Positions 51,553-59,772 of a stretch of 64,000 nucleotides of DNA are shown in pieces. A model generated the notes under the pieces. It was not told the DNA's origin and made no database searches. It saw only the letters and a program-made list of their open reading frames with translations. The position numbers and the translations under genes are program-made. The stretch spans positions 124,001-188,000 of the forward strand of contig NZ_QGHL01000017.1 of assembly GCF_003171715.1 (NCBI RefSeq). Reading direction: 5' to 3'. This stretch comes from Novosphingobium meiothermophilum. GTDB lineage: Bacteria > Pseudomonadota > Alphaproteobacteria > Sphingomonadales > Sphingomonadaceae. Numbering within the stretch: the first letter of the stretch is position 1; every line of letters begins with the position of its first letter.

Positions 51553-52232
51553 CAGCGCGCCTCCAGCCAGTCGATCACGGTCTGCACCGGTTCGACATCG
51601 GCATATTTCAGTTGCAGATCGGTCAGGTTGGCGAAGTGATAGGATTCGTGCTTGTCGGCGCAGGTCTCGATCGGCACGATCGTGCGATAGCCGTGGCTCA
51701 GCGCATCCACCGCCGTCGCGCGCACGCAGCCCGATGTGCTGCCTCCCGTCACCACCACGGTATCCACCTTGTGGAACACCAGATAGCTGGCCAGCGGCGT
51801 TTCGAAAAAGGCGCTGGGCATCCGCTTGGTAAAGTGCAGATCGTCCGGCCCGAACCGGCAGCGCGGGTCATACTGGTGCCGATCTGAATCATACCTGATG
51901 TTCTGGAGGCTGTCGGGCGTATCGGTGCGCGTGCCCCATACGCCCGCATCCGCCGCATCGGCCTTGTAGGCCACGCGCGTCCAGATCACCGGCATGCCTA
52001 TGGCGCGGGCCAGCGCGCTGATCGTGTTCACGTGTTCGATCTGGCGCGGATCGGTTTCATAGGCCGTGGCAAAGGCGGCAAGATCGGTATAGGCGCGCTG
52101 GAAATCCACGTTCACGATGGCCAGCCTGCTGCCGAAGCCGAACTTGCGGCGGGCGGGATTGGCCATGACCTCATCGAAGATCGCCCGTGCGGTGCGGCCA
52201 TCGCTGACCATGCGGGTGCCCTTGATCGTCAA
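51552..52232 (-). CDS. Isochorismatase-fold amidohydrolase (N-carbamoylsarcosine-amidase-like)
   Basis: A 226-residue cysteine hydrolase with the full triad: Asp in VNVDFQRAYTD near residue 43, Lys in FTKRMPSAFF near 135, and Cys in GGSTSGCVRATAVDAL near 170. Members cleave carbamoyl or half-amide bonds with loss of ammonia. It is the first gene of the leftward operon, transcribed from the 83-bp divergent gap. TTG 52232 (AAGGA eight bases upstream) is used; ATG 52211 with AAGGG upstream is a fair alternative. It could release ammonia from the half-amide produced by the imidase-like neighbours. Confidence 0.82.
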   Translation of the reverse strand: MTIKGTRMVSDGRTARAIFDEVMANPARRKFGFGSRLAIVNVDFQRAYTDLAAFATAYETDPRQIEHVNTISALARAIGMPVIWTRVAYKADAADAGVWGTRTDTPDSLQNIRYDSDRHQYDPRCRFGPDDLHFTKRMPSAFFETPLASYLVFHKVDTVVVTGGSTSGCVRATAVDALSHGYRTIVPIETCADKHESYHFANLTDLQLKYADVEPVQTVIDWLEAR

Positions 52233-52315
52233 AGTCGGGTTCCTTTTTATCGCCTGTCAACCAAAACGCGCCGCCATCGTTGCGGGGATGGCCCGTCCCT
52301 GCACAGGCCGGGCAG
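52233..52315. promoter_or_regulatory. Compact divergent promoter of a ten-gene module
   Basis: Only 83 bp separate the leftward and rightward operons, each of five genes, so both promoters and any operator must overlap here. I could not assign -35/-10 boxes with confidence. Shared control of the two halves is inferred from this layout. Confidence 0.4.
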
Positions 52316-53659
52316 ATGATTACGCGCCACTTCCTCACGATCCCCGCCAGCGCCGGTGCGCCTGAGCGCCGGGTTCACTACCGCAAGTGCGGCAGCGGCC
52401 CCGCTCTCCTGCTCGTCCACCAGAGCCCGCGAAGCGCGAAGGAATACGAAGCGCTGATGCGCCAATGGGGCGCGCACTTCACCTGCATCGCGCCAGACTC
52501 TCCGGGGTTCGGACAATCCTCTCCGCTGCACGGAGAACCGGACATCGATGCCTTTGCCGCCGCCACGCTGCAATTTCTCGATTGCCTTGGCATAAAGCAC
52601 TGCCATGCTTATGGTTTTCATTCGGGCGGGATCATCCTTGCCCATGCCATGAAGCAGCAGCCGCGCCGTTTCACCGCGCTGGCCATCGGCGGCTATCCGG
52701 TCTGGACCGAGGCGGAAATGGCCCTGTTCGGCGAACGCTACACCGTGCCGTTCCGCCCCAGTGCCTATGGCGAGCATCTGACCTGGTTGTGGAACCGCGT
52801 GCTGGAACAATCGTGGTTCTTCCCGTGGTTCGACGTGCGCGATGAAACCCGCATGAGCATGGCCCACGCCGATCTGGCGCGGGTGCAGGCCATCGTGATG
52901 GAAATGCTCGATGCGGGCGATGCCTACCGGGCTGGCTACCGGGCTGCATTGTCGGCGCCGCCGTGGGTTGCGCCGGAAGCGATGCAGACCGGCCCCGTGC
53001 TCATCAGCGCTTACGATGGCGATCCGCTTCAGGCCCATATCGACCGCCTGCCCGCCCTGCCGTCCGGCTGGCGGACTGCCAGGGTGCCCGGCCCGGCAGC
53101 GCACCTTGCCACCTGCCTTGCCTTCCTGCGTTCGCACCCGGCAGCAGATTGCCCCGCACTGGCCGAAGATCACGCCGAGGGCTTCATTGCCCTTGGCGCG
53201 GGGCTGATCCACTGGCGCGGCACGATGGGAGCAAGGCGGCTCGTGCTGCACGCGCCGGGGGCAGAGCTTGCCGATCCGGGGCCGGAAGCCATCGCTATCG
53301 ATGTGCCGGGGCACGGACTGTCAGACGGGGTTGAGCGCCTTGCGGATGCGCTCGATGCCATCCGTGCGCAACTGGGAACCGATCGGCCTGTTCTGCCGCA
53401 GCCTCCCGCGGGCGATCCCGATATGCTCTATCCCGATCTGGCCCCGCAGCGCTTTGGCGAACACCTGCTGCGCGCGTGGGGGCTTTCGCGCGCCGAGGCC
53501 CTGTTTGCGCCGTGGTATGAAGCCAATGCCGCCCACGCCATCCCGGTCATTCCATCCGCGATCACGCCCGAAGCTATCGCCCTGCGGACACGCGCCCGGT
53601 TGCGCGCTGGCAACGCCGCGCGGCAGTGGCACGATGCGCTGGTGAAGATGCAGCCATGA
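52316..53659 (+). CDS. Alpha/beta hydrolase
   Basis: A 447-residue protein. The N-terminal half is an alpha/beta hydrolase: oxyanion LLVHQSPRS, APDSPGFGQS, and nucleophile elbow AYGFHSGGIILAHAM near residue 105. The C-terminal part (from about 290) is a further hydrolase-like stretch without a clear nucleophile, making the protein longer than usual. It probably cleaves an ester or C-C bond. ATG 52316 is chosen because it fits the fold start. Its stop overlaps the LeuC-like start (ATGA). Confidence 0.78.
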   Translation: MITRHFLTIPASAGAPERRVHYRKCGSGPALLLVHQSPRSAKEYEALMRQWGAHFTCIAPDSPGFGQSSPLHGEPDIDAFAAATLQFLDCLGIKHCHAYGFHSGGIILAHAMKQQPRRFTALAIGGYPVWTEAEMALFGERYTVPFRPSAYGEHLTWLWNRVLEQSWFFPWFDVRDETRMSMAHADLARVQAIVMEMLDAGDAYRAGYRAALSAPPWVAPEAMQTGPVLISAYDGDPLQAHIDRLPALPSGWRTARVPGPAAHLATCLAFLRSHPAADCPALAEDHAEGFIALGAGLIHWRGTMGARRLVLHAPGAELADPGPEAIAIDVPGHGLSDGVERLADALDAIRAQLGTDRPVLPQPPAGDPDMLYPDLAPQRFGEHLLRAWGLSRAEALFAPWYEANAAHAIPVIPSAITPEAIALRTRARLRAGNAARQWHDALVKMQP

Positions 53660-55026
53660 CCGGACCACGGACCTTTTTTGCCAAGATCTGGGATGCCCAC
53701 CATGTTGCCGATACGGCAGCGGGCGCGGCGCTCATCGCCATCGACCGCGTGTTCCTGCACGAACGCACGGGCGCTGCCGCACTCAAGGCCATGGCCGCCG
53801 CAGGCCGCCCCGTGCACGATCCGGCGCGGGTCTTTGCGGTCATGGACCATATCGTCGATACCCGCCCCGGCCGCGGCGACCAGACCCTCATGCCCGGCGG
53901 GCAGGCATTCATCACCGAAACCCGCGAAGCCGCGCTTGCGGCAGGGATAACCCTGTTCGATGTGACCGATCCCGATCAGGGCATTACCCACGTCATCTCG
54001 CCGGAACTGGGCATCGTCCTGCCCGGACTGACGCTTGTTGCGCCCGACAGCCACACCTGCACGCAAGGAGCGCTGGGCGCGCTGGCCTGGGGCATTGGCT
54101 CCAGCGAGGCCGAACACGCCATGGCTACCGGCGTCCTGCGCCTTGGCCGCCCGCAATCCATGCGCGTGACCTTCACCGGACAGCTCGCCCCCGGCGTCAC
54201 GGCCAAGGACATGGCGCTTGCCTTGCTGGCCACGCACGGCGCGGGCGGCGGCGCGGGCCATGTGGTGGAGTTCGCCGGAGAAGCGGTCCGCGCGCTCGAC
54301 ATCGAATCCCGCATGACCTTGTGCAACATGGCCACCGAATTTGCCGCCATGACCGGCATCATCGCGCCCGATGAAAGGACCTATGCCTATCTTGCCGGCC
54401 GGCGCCATGCACCGCCCGCGTTCGACCATCCGCACTGGCAATCCCTGCACACCGATCATGGCGCCACCTTCGACCGCGAGATCGTGATCGATGCAGGCGC
54501 GCTGGCACCGATGGTGACATGGGGCACCAGCCCCGAACACGCCGTGGCCGTGGATGGCACGGTCCCGCAAGGGCCGCAGCGCGCGCACGAATACACCGGG
54601 CTTGCGGCGGGCACCCCGATCAAGGGCACGCCGATCGATGCGGCCTTCATCGGATCGTGCACCAATGCGCGCCTTTCGGACCTGCGCCGCGCGGCCCGGC
54701 TGCTGAAGGGCAGGCGCATTTCGCCCGCCATCCGCAAGGCGCTCGTCGTGCCGGGCAGCATGGCGGTAAGGCGCGCGGCCGAGGCCGAAGGTCTGGACAA
54801 GGTCTTTGCCGATGCCGGGTTCGAATGGCGGGAAAGCGGCTGTTCGCTGTGCTTCTATGCCGGGGGCGAAGGCTTTGCCCCCGGCAGCCGCACGATCAGC
54901 AGCACCAACCGCAATTTCGAAGGACGTCAGGGCCCCGGCATCCGCACCCACATTGCCAGCCCGGAAACGGTGGCCGCCAGCGCGCTGGCAGGGGCCATCG
55001 CCGATCCGCGGGAAATGATGCGATGA
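53656..55026 (+). CDS. Aconitase-family hydratase large subunit (LeuC-like)
   Basis: A 456-residue protein with the iron-sulfur cysteines of isopropylmalate isomerase: one in FIGSCTNARLSDLRRA near residue 335 and two in ESGCSLCFYAGGEG near 395. LVAPDSHTCTQGALG near 130 binds substrate. With the small subunit it hydrates or isomerises a dicarboxylic acid. Genomic context (branched dicarboxylate genes, no leuA/leuB) argues for a citraconate/dimethylmaleate-type hydratase rather than leucine synthesis. It overlaps both neighbours by 4 bp. Confidence 0.85.
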   Translation: MTGPRTFFAKIWDAHHVADTAAGAALIAIDRVFLHERTGAAALKAMAAAGRPVHDPARVFAVMDHIVDTRPGRGDQTLMPGGQAFITETREAALAAGITLFDVTDPDQGITHVISPELGIVLPGLTLVAPDSHTCTQGALGALAWGIGSSEAEHAMATGVLRLGRPQSMRVTFTGQLAPGVTAKDMALALLATHGAGGGAGHVVEFAGEAVRALDIESRMTLCNMATEFAAMTGIIAPDERTYAYLAGRRHAPPAFDHPHWQSLHTDHGATFDREIVIDAGALAPMVTWGTSPEHAVAVDGTVPQGPQRAHEYTGLAAGTPIKGTPIDAAFIGSCTNARLSDLRRAARLLKGRRISPAIRKALVVPGSMAVRRAAEAEGLDKVFADAGFEWRESGCSLCFYAGGEGFAPGSRTISSTNRNFEGRQGPGIRTHIASPETVAASALAGAIADPREMMR

Positions 55027-55628
55027 AGCGCTTCACCACGCTCACTTCGCGCGCCATCCCCTTGCTGCGCGACAATATCGATACCGACACGGTGATCCCC
55101 AGCCGCGAGATGAAAAGCACCGGGCGCACCGGCCTTGCCGACGGGCTGTTCGCACCGTGGCGCTATGCCGACGCCGCTGCCCGCACGCCCGATCCCGCCT
55201 TCCCCCTCAACCAGCCAGAGGCGGCAGGGCAGCGCATCCTGCTGGCGGGTGCCAACTTCGGCTGCGGATCGAGCCGCGAACATGCCGTATGGGCGCTGAT
55301 GGAATGGGGCATCGCCTGCGTCATCGCGCCGGGCTTTGCGCCGATCTTCCAGGCCAATGCGCTGCGCAACGGCCTGCTGCCGGTAGTCCTGCCCGCACCC
55401 GCGATTGCAGCAATGCCATGGGCAGACGTGACCATCGATCTGCCTGCGCAGACCGTTGCCTGCGGACAGAGCGTGCATCCCTTCGCAATCGCGCCAGAGC
55501 CGAAGGAAATGCTGCTCGAAGGTCTCGACGCCATTGACCTTACCCTGAAGGCGCGGCCCCAGATCGACGCCTGGACCGCACGCGACCGGGCCTTGCGCCC
55601 CTGGGTCTATCCGGAGCAGCAGCCATGA
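55023..55628 (+). CDS. Aconitase-family hydratase small subunit (LeuD-like)
   Basis: A 201-residue swivel-domain subunit: RDNIDTDTVIPSREMKSTGRTGL near the start and ANFGCGSSREHAVWALMEWGI near residue 80, the LeuD signature. It supplies the substrate-recognition face for the preceding large subunit. Start and stop both overlap neighbouring genes (ATGA), so the complex is made in step. The specificity loop differs from plain LeuD in sequence, in keeping with another dicarboxylate substrate; this is inference. Confidence 0.85.
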   Translation: MKRFTTLTSRAIPLLRDNIDTDTVIPSREMKSTGRTGLADGLFAPWRYADAAARTPDPAFPLNQPEAAGQRILLAGANFGCGSSREHAVWALMEWGIACVIAPGFAPIFQANALRNGLLPVVLPAPAIAAMPWADVTIDLPAQTVACGQSVHPFAIAPEPKEMLLEGLDAIDLTLKARPQIDAWTARDRALRPWVYPEQQP

Positions 55629-56542
55629 CCCGCATCCTCGTTTCCGAAGTCGGCCCGCGCGACGGCTTGCAATCGATCAGCACGGTCATGCCGCTTGCAG
55701 CCAAGAAGGCATGGATCGCGGCCGAGGCCGCAGCCGGCGTGCGCGAGATCGAGGTGGGCAGCTTCGTGCCGCCCTCGCTGCTGCCGCAGATGGCCGACAC
55801 GCCGGAACTGGTGCGCTTTGCCCGCACCCTGCCGGGGCTGAACGTGGTGGCGCTGGTGCCCAATGCCAAGGGCGCCGCGCGCGCGGTGGAAGCAGGCGTC
55901 CACGGCATGTCGATCCCCTTTTCGATGAGCGAGACCCATTCCATCCGCAACGTGCGCAAGGACCATCCTGCGATGCTTGCCGAAATCCGCGCTGCGGCCG
56001 CGATTGCACGCGAGGGCGGCGTCCACTTCGCGGTGGGTCTTTCCACCGCCTTCGGCTGCACGCTGGAGGGCGCGGTCAGCCCCGATGCGGTTGCGCGTCT
56101 TGCCGAAGCGGCGGCCGAAGCTGGTGCGCTGGAGTTCAGCCTTTCGGATACCACGGGCTATGCCGACCCTGCGCAGGTCCGCCGCCTGATCCGCAAGGTG
56201 CGCTCGGCGGTCGGTGACATGCTGACCACCCTGCACCTGCACAACACGCGCGGGCTTGGCCTCGCAAATGCGCTGGCCGGGCTGGACGAGGGCATCACCA
56301 CGCTCGACGCCTCGCTGGGCGGGCTGGGCGGGTGCCCCTATGCGCCGGGCGCTTCGGGCAATCTGGTGACGGAAGATCTGGTGCTCATGCTCAACAGCAT
56401 GGGGCTGGATACCGGGATCGACCTCGAAAAGCTGATCGAGGTGCGCACCATCCTGAAAGACGCCCTGCCCGGCGAGCCGCTCTACGGTTTCACGCCCGAT
56501 GCCGGGCCGATGCTCGATTACCACGAAAGGATCGCACAGTGA
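55625..56542 (+). CDS. HMG-CoA-lyase-family aldolase (citramalyl-CoA lyase candidate)
   Basis: A 305-residue TIM-barrel lyase. VGPRDGLQS at the start (metal Asp, catalytic Arg), LHLHNTRGLGLANAL near 205 (two metal His) and the GGCPYAPGASGNLVTED loop near 240 (catalytic Cys) are all intact. The family splits 3-hydroxy-3-methylacyl-CoAs. Beside a CoA transferase and a LeuCD-like hydratase it could cleave citramalyl-CoA or a homologue into acetyl- or propionyl-CoA and pyruvate. HMG-CoA itself is the alternative. Confidence 0.86.
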   Translation: MTRILVSEVGPRDGLQSISTVMPLAAKKAWIAAEAAAGVREIEVGSFVPPSLLPQMADTPELVRFARTLPGLNVVALVPNAKGAARAVEAGVHGMSIPFSMSETHSIRNVRKDHPAMLAEIRAAAAIAREGGVHFAVGLSTAFGCTLEGAVSPDAVARLAEAAAEAGALEFSLSDTTGYADPAQVRRLIRKVRSAVGDMLTTLHLHNTRGLGLANALAGLDEGITTLDASLGGLGGCPYAPGASGNLVTEDLVLMLNSMGLDTGIDLEKLIEVRTILKDALPGEPLYGFTPDAGPMLDYHERIAQ

Positions 56543-57732
56543 GCGCGCCGCAACCAGCCACCCCCCAGCCGCTTGCCGGCATCCGGGTTGTCGAGTTCAC
56601 GCACATGGTCATGGGCCCGGCGGTGGGCCACATCCTTGCCGGGCTGGGCGCCGAGGTGGTGCGGATCGAACCGGTCGGCGGAGACCAGACGCGCCGCCTA
56701 CTGGGTTCGGGCGCGGGCTATTTTCCCATGTACAACCGGGGCAAGCAATCGGTCTGCCTCAACCTCAAGTCGGCCGAAGGGCTGGCCGTGGCGCGCGATC
56801 TGGCAGGGAACGCGGACGTGCTGGTGGAAAACTTCCGCCCCGGCGCGCTCGACCGGCTCGGCCTGTCCTACGAAGCGCTTTGCGAAACCAACCCCCGGCT
56901 GATCTACTGCTCGGAAAAGGGCTTTCTCCCCGGCCCTTACGAACACCGCACCGCGCTTGATGAAGTGGCGCAGATGATGGGCGGCCTCGCCTACATGACC
57001 GGGCCGCCGGGACGCCCCTTGCGCGCAGGCTCCAGCGTGATCGACGTGACCGGCGGCATGTTCGGCGTGATCGGCATTCTTGCAGCCCTTGAAGAACGCC
57101 ACCGCACCGGGCGCGGGCAGAAGGTCGTTGCCAGCCTGTTCGAAACCACGGTCTATCTCGTGGGCCAGCACATGGCGCAGTTCGCCGTCACCGGAAAGGC
57201 CGCCTCGCCCATGCCCGCACGCATATCGGCATGGGCCATCTACGATGTGTTCGAGACGAAGGACGAGCCGGTCTTCATCGGCGTCGTTTCCGACAGCCTC
57301 TGGGAAAGGTTCTGCAAGCTGTTCGCGCTTGATGATCTGTGGGCCGATGAAACCCTGCGCGCCAACAACAGCCGCGTGCTGGCGCGGGACCGCATCCTGC
57401 CGCAGATCCGCGCGCTGATCGCGGGCATGACCCGCGCCGAGATCGTGGCGAAGCTGGAAGGCACGGGCCTGCCTTTCGCGCCCATCGGGCGGCCAGAGGA
57501 CTTGTTCGACGATCCGCAACTGGCCGAAGGCGGGCTGGAGCCGGTCACGCTCGACAATGGCTGCGAAACCCGCCTGCCCACGATCCCGCTGGAAATGGAC
57601 GGCAAGCGCCCCGGCGCACCGGTCGCGCTGCCCGGTCCGGGTGCCGATACCCGCGCCGTGCTGCAATCGCTGGGCTATGACGAGGCGAGGATCATCCACC
57701 TGAGCGAAACCGGCGCCATCGCGGTCGCCTGA
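56539..57732 (+). CDS. CaiB/BaiF family CoA-transferase
   Basis: A 397-residue type III CoA-transferase. GIRVVEFTHMVMGPAVGHILAGLGAEVVRIE at the start, NRGKQSVCLNLKSAEG near 65, and VIDVTGGMFGVIG near 165 with the nucleophile Asp are seen. It moves CoA between carboxylates by a half-sandwich mechanism. As the last gene of the module it likely activates the dicarboxylate (methylsuccinate, citramalate or itaconate type) for the dehydrogenase and lyase. GTG 56539 overlaps the upstream stop (GTGA). Confidence 0.86.
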   Translation: MSAPQPATPQPLAGIRVVEFTHMVMGPAVGHILAGLGAEVVRIEPVGGDQTRRLLGSGAGYFPMYNRGKQSVCLNLKSAEGLAVARDLAGNADVLVENFRPGALDRLGLSYEALCETNPRLIYCSEKGFLPGPYEHRTALDEVAQMMGGLAYMTGPPGRPLRAGSSVIDVTGGMFGVIGILAALEERHRTGRGQKVVASLFETTVYLVGQHMAQFAVTGKAASPMPARISAWAIYDVFETKDEPVFIGVVSDSLWERFCKLFALDDLWADETLRANNSRVLARDRILPQIRALIAGMTRAEIVAKLEGTGLPFAPIGRPEDLFDDPQLAEGGLEPVTLDNGCETRLPTIPLEMDGKRPGAPVALPGPGADTRAVLQSLGYDEARIIHLSETGAIAVA

Positions 57733-57852
57733 ACCTGATGGGGAGCAGTCATGCTTCCCTCGGCAGGGCTGAACCGCAAGGCGGCCGAATATCGCAACTG
57801 ATTGCGCTGGGAACGACGGCGCGCGATAACCGGGGCCGGAAAGGGGTGACGG

Positions 57853-58674
57853 ATGACCTCCACCGCCGCCATCGTGGCCGAACATCTTCTGCCCCGTCTG
57901 AAGGACGCCGTGCGCCGGCCCTTCGTGCTTGGCCTGTGCGGCGCGCAGGGCAGCGGCAAGACCTGGACGACGCGCAGCCTCAGGCATTTGCTCGAAGCGA
58001 AGGGGATTCGCGTCGCTGCGTTCTCGCTCGACGATCTCTATCTGGCCAGGGCGCGCCGCGAGGCTCTGGCGCGGGCCGTTCATCCGCTGCTTGCGGTGCG
58101 CGGCGTGCCCGGCACGCATGACGTGGAACTGGGCCTTGCGCTTTTCGGCGCCCTTGGCCAGTCCGGCCGGGTGCAAGTCCCGGCGTTCGACAAGGCGTGC
58201 GATGACCTTTTCCCGCGCGAGGCATGGCCCTTCGCGGATGCGCCCGTCGATGTCGTCCTGTTCGAAGGATGGTGTGTGGGGGCCGTGCCGCAGGACGAGG
58301 CGGCACTGGCTTCCCCCGTCAACCGGCTCGAACGCGAGGACGACCCCGACATGATCTGGCGGCGCCACGTCAACGCCTGCCTTGCCGGGCCTTACGCGGC
58401 GCTGTTCGCGCGGATCGACATGCTCGTGCTGCTGGCGGCCCCCGGCTTCGGGGTGGTATCGCGCTGGCGCCGCCAGCAGGAGGAAACGCTGCGCCGGTCG
58501 ATCACGCAGAAGGGCGGGGAAGCCCCCGCCCTGATGGATCGCGCCGCGATAGAGCGCTTTGTCATGTTCTACGAACGCCTCACGCGGCACATTCTGGCCG
58601 AGATGCCATCGCGGGCCGACCTGACAATCGCCCTTGATGTGCACCGCAATCCGGTTTCGGTCAGAACGGCTTGA
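57853..58674 (+). CDS. P-loop kinase, D-glycerate 3-kinase-like
   Basis: A 273-residue kinase. GLCGAQGSGKTWTT (P-loop) near residue 28, FSLDDLYLARARRE near 58, and VLFEGWCVGAVPQ near 135 match the GLYK/YghX-like glycerate kinase group related to uridine and pantothenate kinases. It would phosphorylate glycerate or a similar small alcohol acid. ATG 57853 follows AAGGGG. It follows the CoA-transferase after 120 bp and its end overlaps the opposite-strand membrane gene by 14 bp. Confidence 0.82.
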   Translation: MTSTAAIVAEHLLPRLKDAVRRPFVLGLCGAQGSGKTWTTRSLRHLLEAKGIRVAAFSLDDLYLARARREALARAVHPLLAVRGVPGTHDVELGLALFGALGQSGRVQVPAFDKACDDLFPREAWPFADAPVDVVLFEGWCVGAVPQDEAALASPVNRLEREDDPDMIWRRHVNACLAGPYAALFARIDMLVLLAAPGFGVVSRWRRQQEETLRRSITQKGGEAPALMDRAAIERFVMFYERLTRHILAEMPSRADLTIALDVHRNPVSVRTA

Positions 58675-59338
58675 CAGTGCCCAGAAAGCAGATCCCGGAA
58701 ATCGTGATCCAGTAGATATAGGCAAGGCCGCGCCCGATCACGATCTCGCGTTCAAGGGCCGCTTCCTGTGCCGGGTCCGGACCGGCCGCCAGCGCGCGGA
58801 AACGCATGGTCCACAGCCGCATGATCCAGCGCAGGCCCAGCCCGATGCACAGCGTGAAGCCATAGAGCGTGAACTTGGTGGCATACCAGCGCACACCTTC
58901 GCTCGCTTCGAACGGGCCATGGCCCGTCAGCGAGGAAATGCCGACCACGAAGATCGTCGGGATCAGGACATAGCGGATCGCCTCGTCCAGCTTGGTCAGG
59001 CGGATGCCAAGATCGGTTTCGCGCGTGAAGAACGCGCCCCAGCACAGCGCAAGCCAGCCTGCCACGAATGCCCACATCGCGGTCAGGTATCCGCCGCCAT
59101 AGGGTTGCAGGCCATAGATGTTGCCCATGTGCAGCCCCAGCGGCAGCAGCAGGATGATGCCCGTGCGCGCGAGGATGTCGATGCGGTAGGCGGTTTCCAT
59201 GTGCCGCCTGCGCTCTTCCAGCGAAAGATTGCGGTTGATGATGTTGTAGCTTGACTGGAACACGCCCCATTCCCCGCCCAACCAATATACCATGGCAAGA
59301 ATGTGGACCCAGCGCAGGACAAGCACTTCTTCGATCAT
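58661..59338 (-). CDS. Multi-span membrane protein, CopD/PuuD-like
   Basis: A 225-residue protein with about six hydrophobic helices. It begins VLVLRWVHILAMVYWLGGEWG, the pattern of CopD/DUF2269 and urate-oxidase membrane domains, which may bind heme with conserved His. The function is not known. ATG 59338 has GGGGGGAAACA upstream. It stands alone between the kinase and the small coupled gene. Confidence 0.75.
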   Translation of the reverse strand: MIEEVLVLRWVHILAMVYWLGGEWGVFQSSYNIINRNLSLEERRRHMETAYRIDILARTGIILLLPLGLHMGNIYGLQPYGGGYLTAMWAFVAGWLALCWGAFFTRETDLGIRLTKLDEAIRYVLIPTIFVVGISSLTGHGPFEASEGVRWYATKFTLYGFTLCIGLGLRWIMRLWTMRFRALAAGPDPAQEAALEREIVIGRGLAYIYWITISGICFLGTVKPF

Positions 59339-59412
59339 TGTTTCCCCCCAAGGGCTGCCCGTGCAGCCGGTCGGGGCCTCGGCGCTTGCGGCCTGAGGCC
59401 CCGCGCACGGCA

Positions 59413-59772
59413 TCAGGGCGTTGACAGCTTCTCGACCCAGTCCATGATCGGCGGGTCGGGGTTTTCCATGGCTTCCACTTCCTGCTGGAAGCCGCGCATC
59501 ACGCGGGCGATGTAGGCGCGGGTGCTTTCCCCGCGTTCCTCGCCCGCCGCGCGATCGGGCGCATAGTTCTCGATGTCATCGCGGCGCAGCGTGCCAGCAC
59601 TTTCAAGCAGGCGCTCCACCGTATCGAGCCGTTCCCGCGTGGCGGACAGTTCCGCGGCCACAGCAAGCGTCAGCGAATAGAGCCGGTCGAGCGCAGGCTC
59701 GTCGAAGAAGGCCGGGCGGCGGCCCTTGGCACGCGCGCCCGAACGGGCGATCCAGTCGATACCCTCGGTCAT
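59413..59772 (-). CDS. Small hypothetical protein coupled to a methyltransferase
   Basis: A 119-residue soluble protein I do not recognise. A helical central part (LYSLTLAVAAELSATRERLDTVERLLES) suggests a coiled coil, and the tail is acidic and Pro-rich. ATG 59772 overlaps the methyltransferase stop (ATGA), so it is probably its partner. The longer upstream frame to 60024 is only a shadow of that gene. Confidence 0.7.
   Translation of the reverse strand: MTEGIDWIARSGARAKGRRPAFFDEPALDRLYSLTLAVAAELSATRERLDTVERLLESAGTLRRDDIENYAPDRAAGEERGESTRAYIARVMRGFQQEVEAMENPDPPIMDWVEKLSTP

Noticed and set aside
53656..55628. Leucine biosynthesis leuCD
   Set aside because: No leuA or leuB is near, and the genes are coupled to a lyase and CoA-transferase in a catabolic module, so a different dicarboxylate is more likely.
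57751..57801. 16-codon ORF before the kinase gene with GGGGAG upstream
   Set aside because: Its stop is 51 bp from the kinase start, so there is no coupling, and the peptide shows no feature; likely chance.
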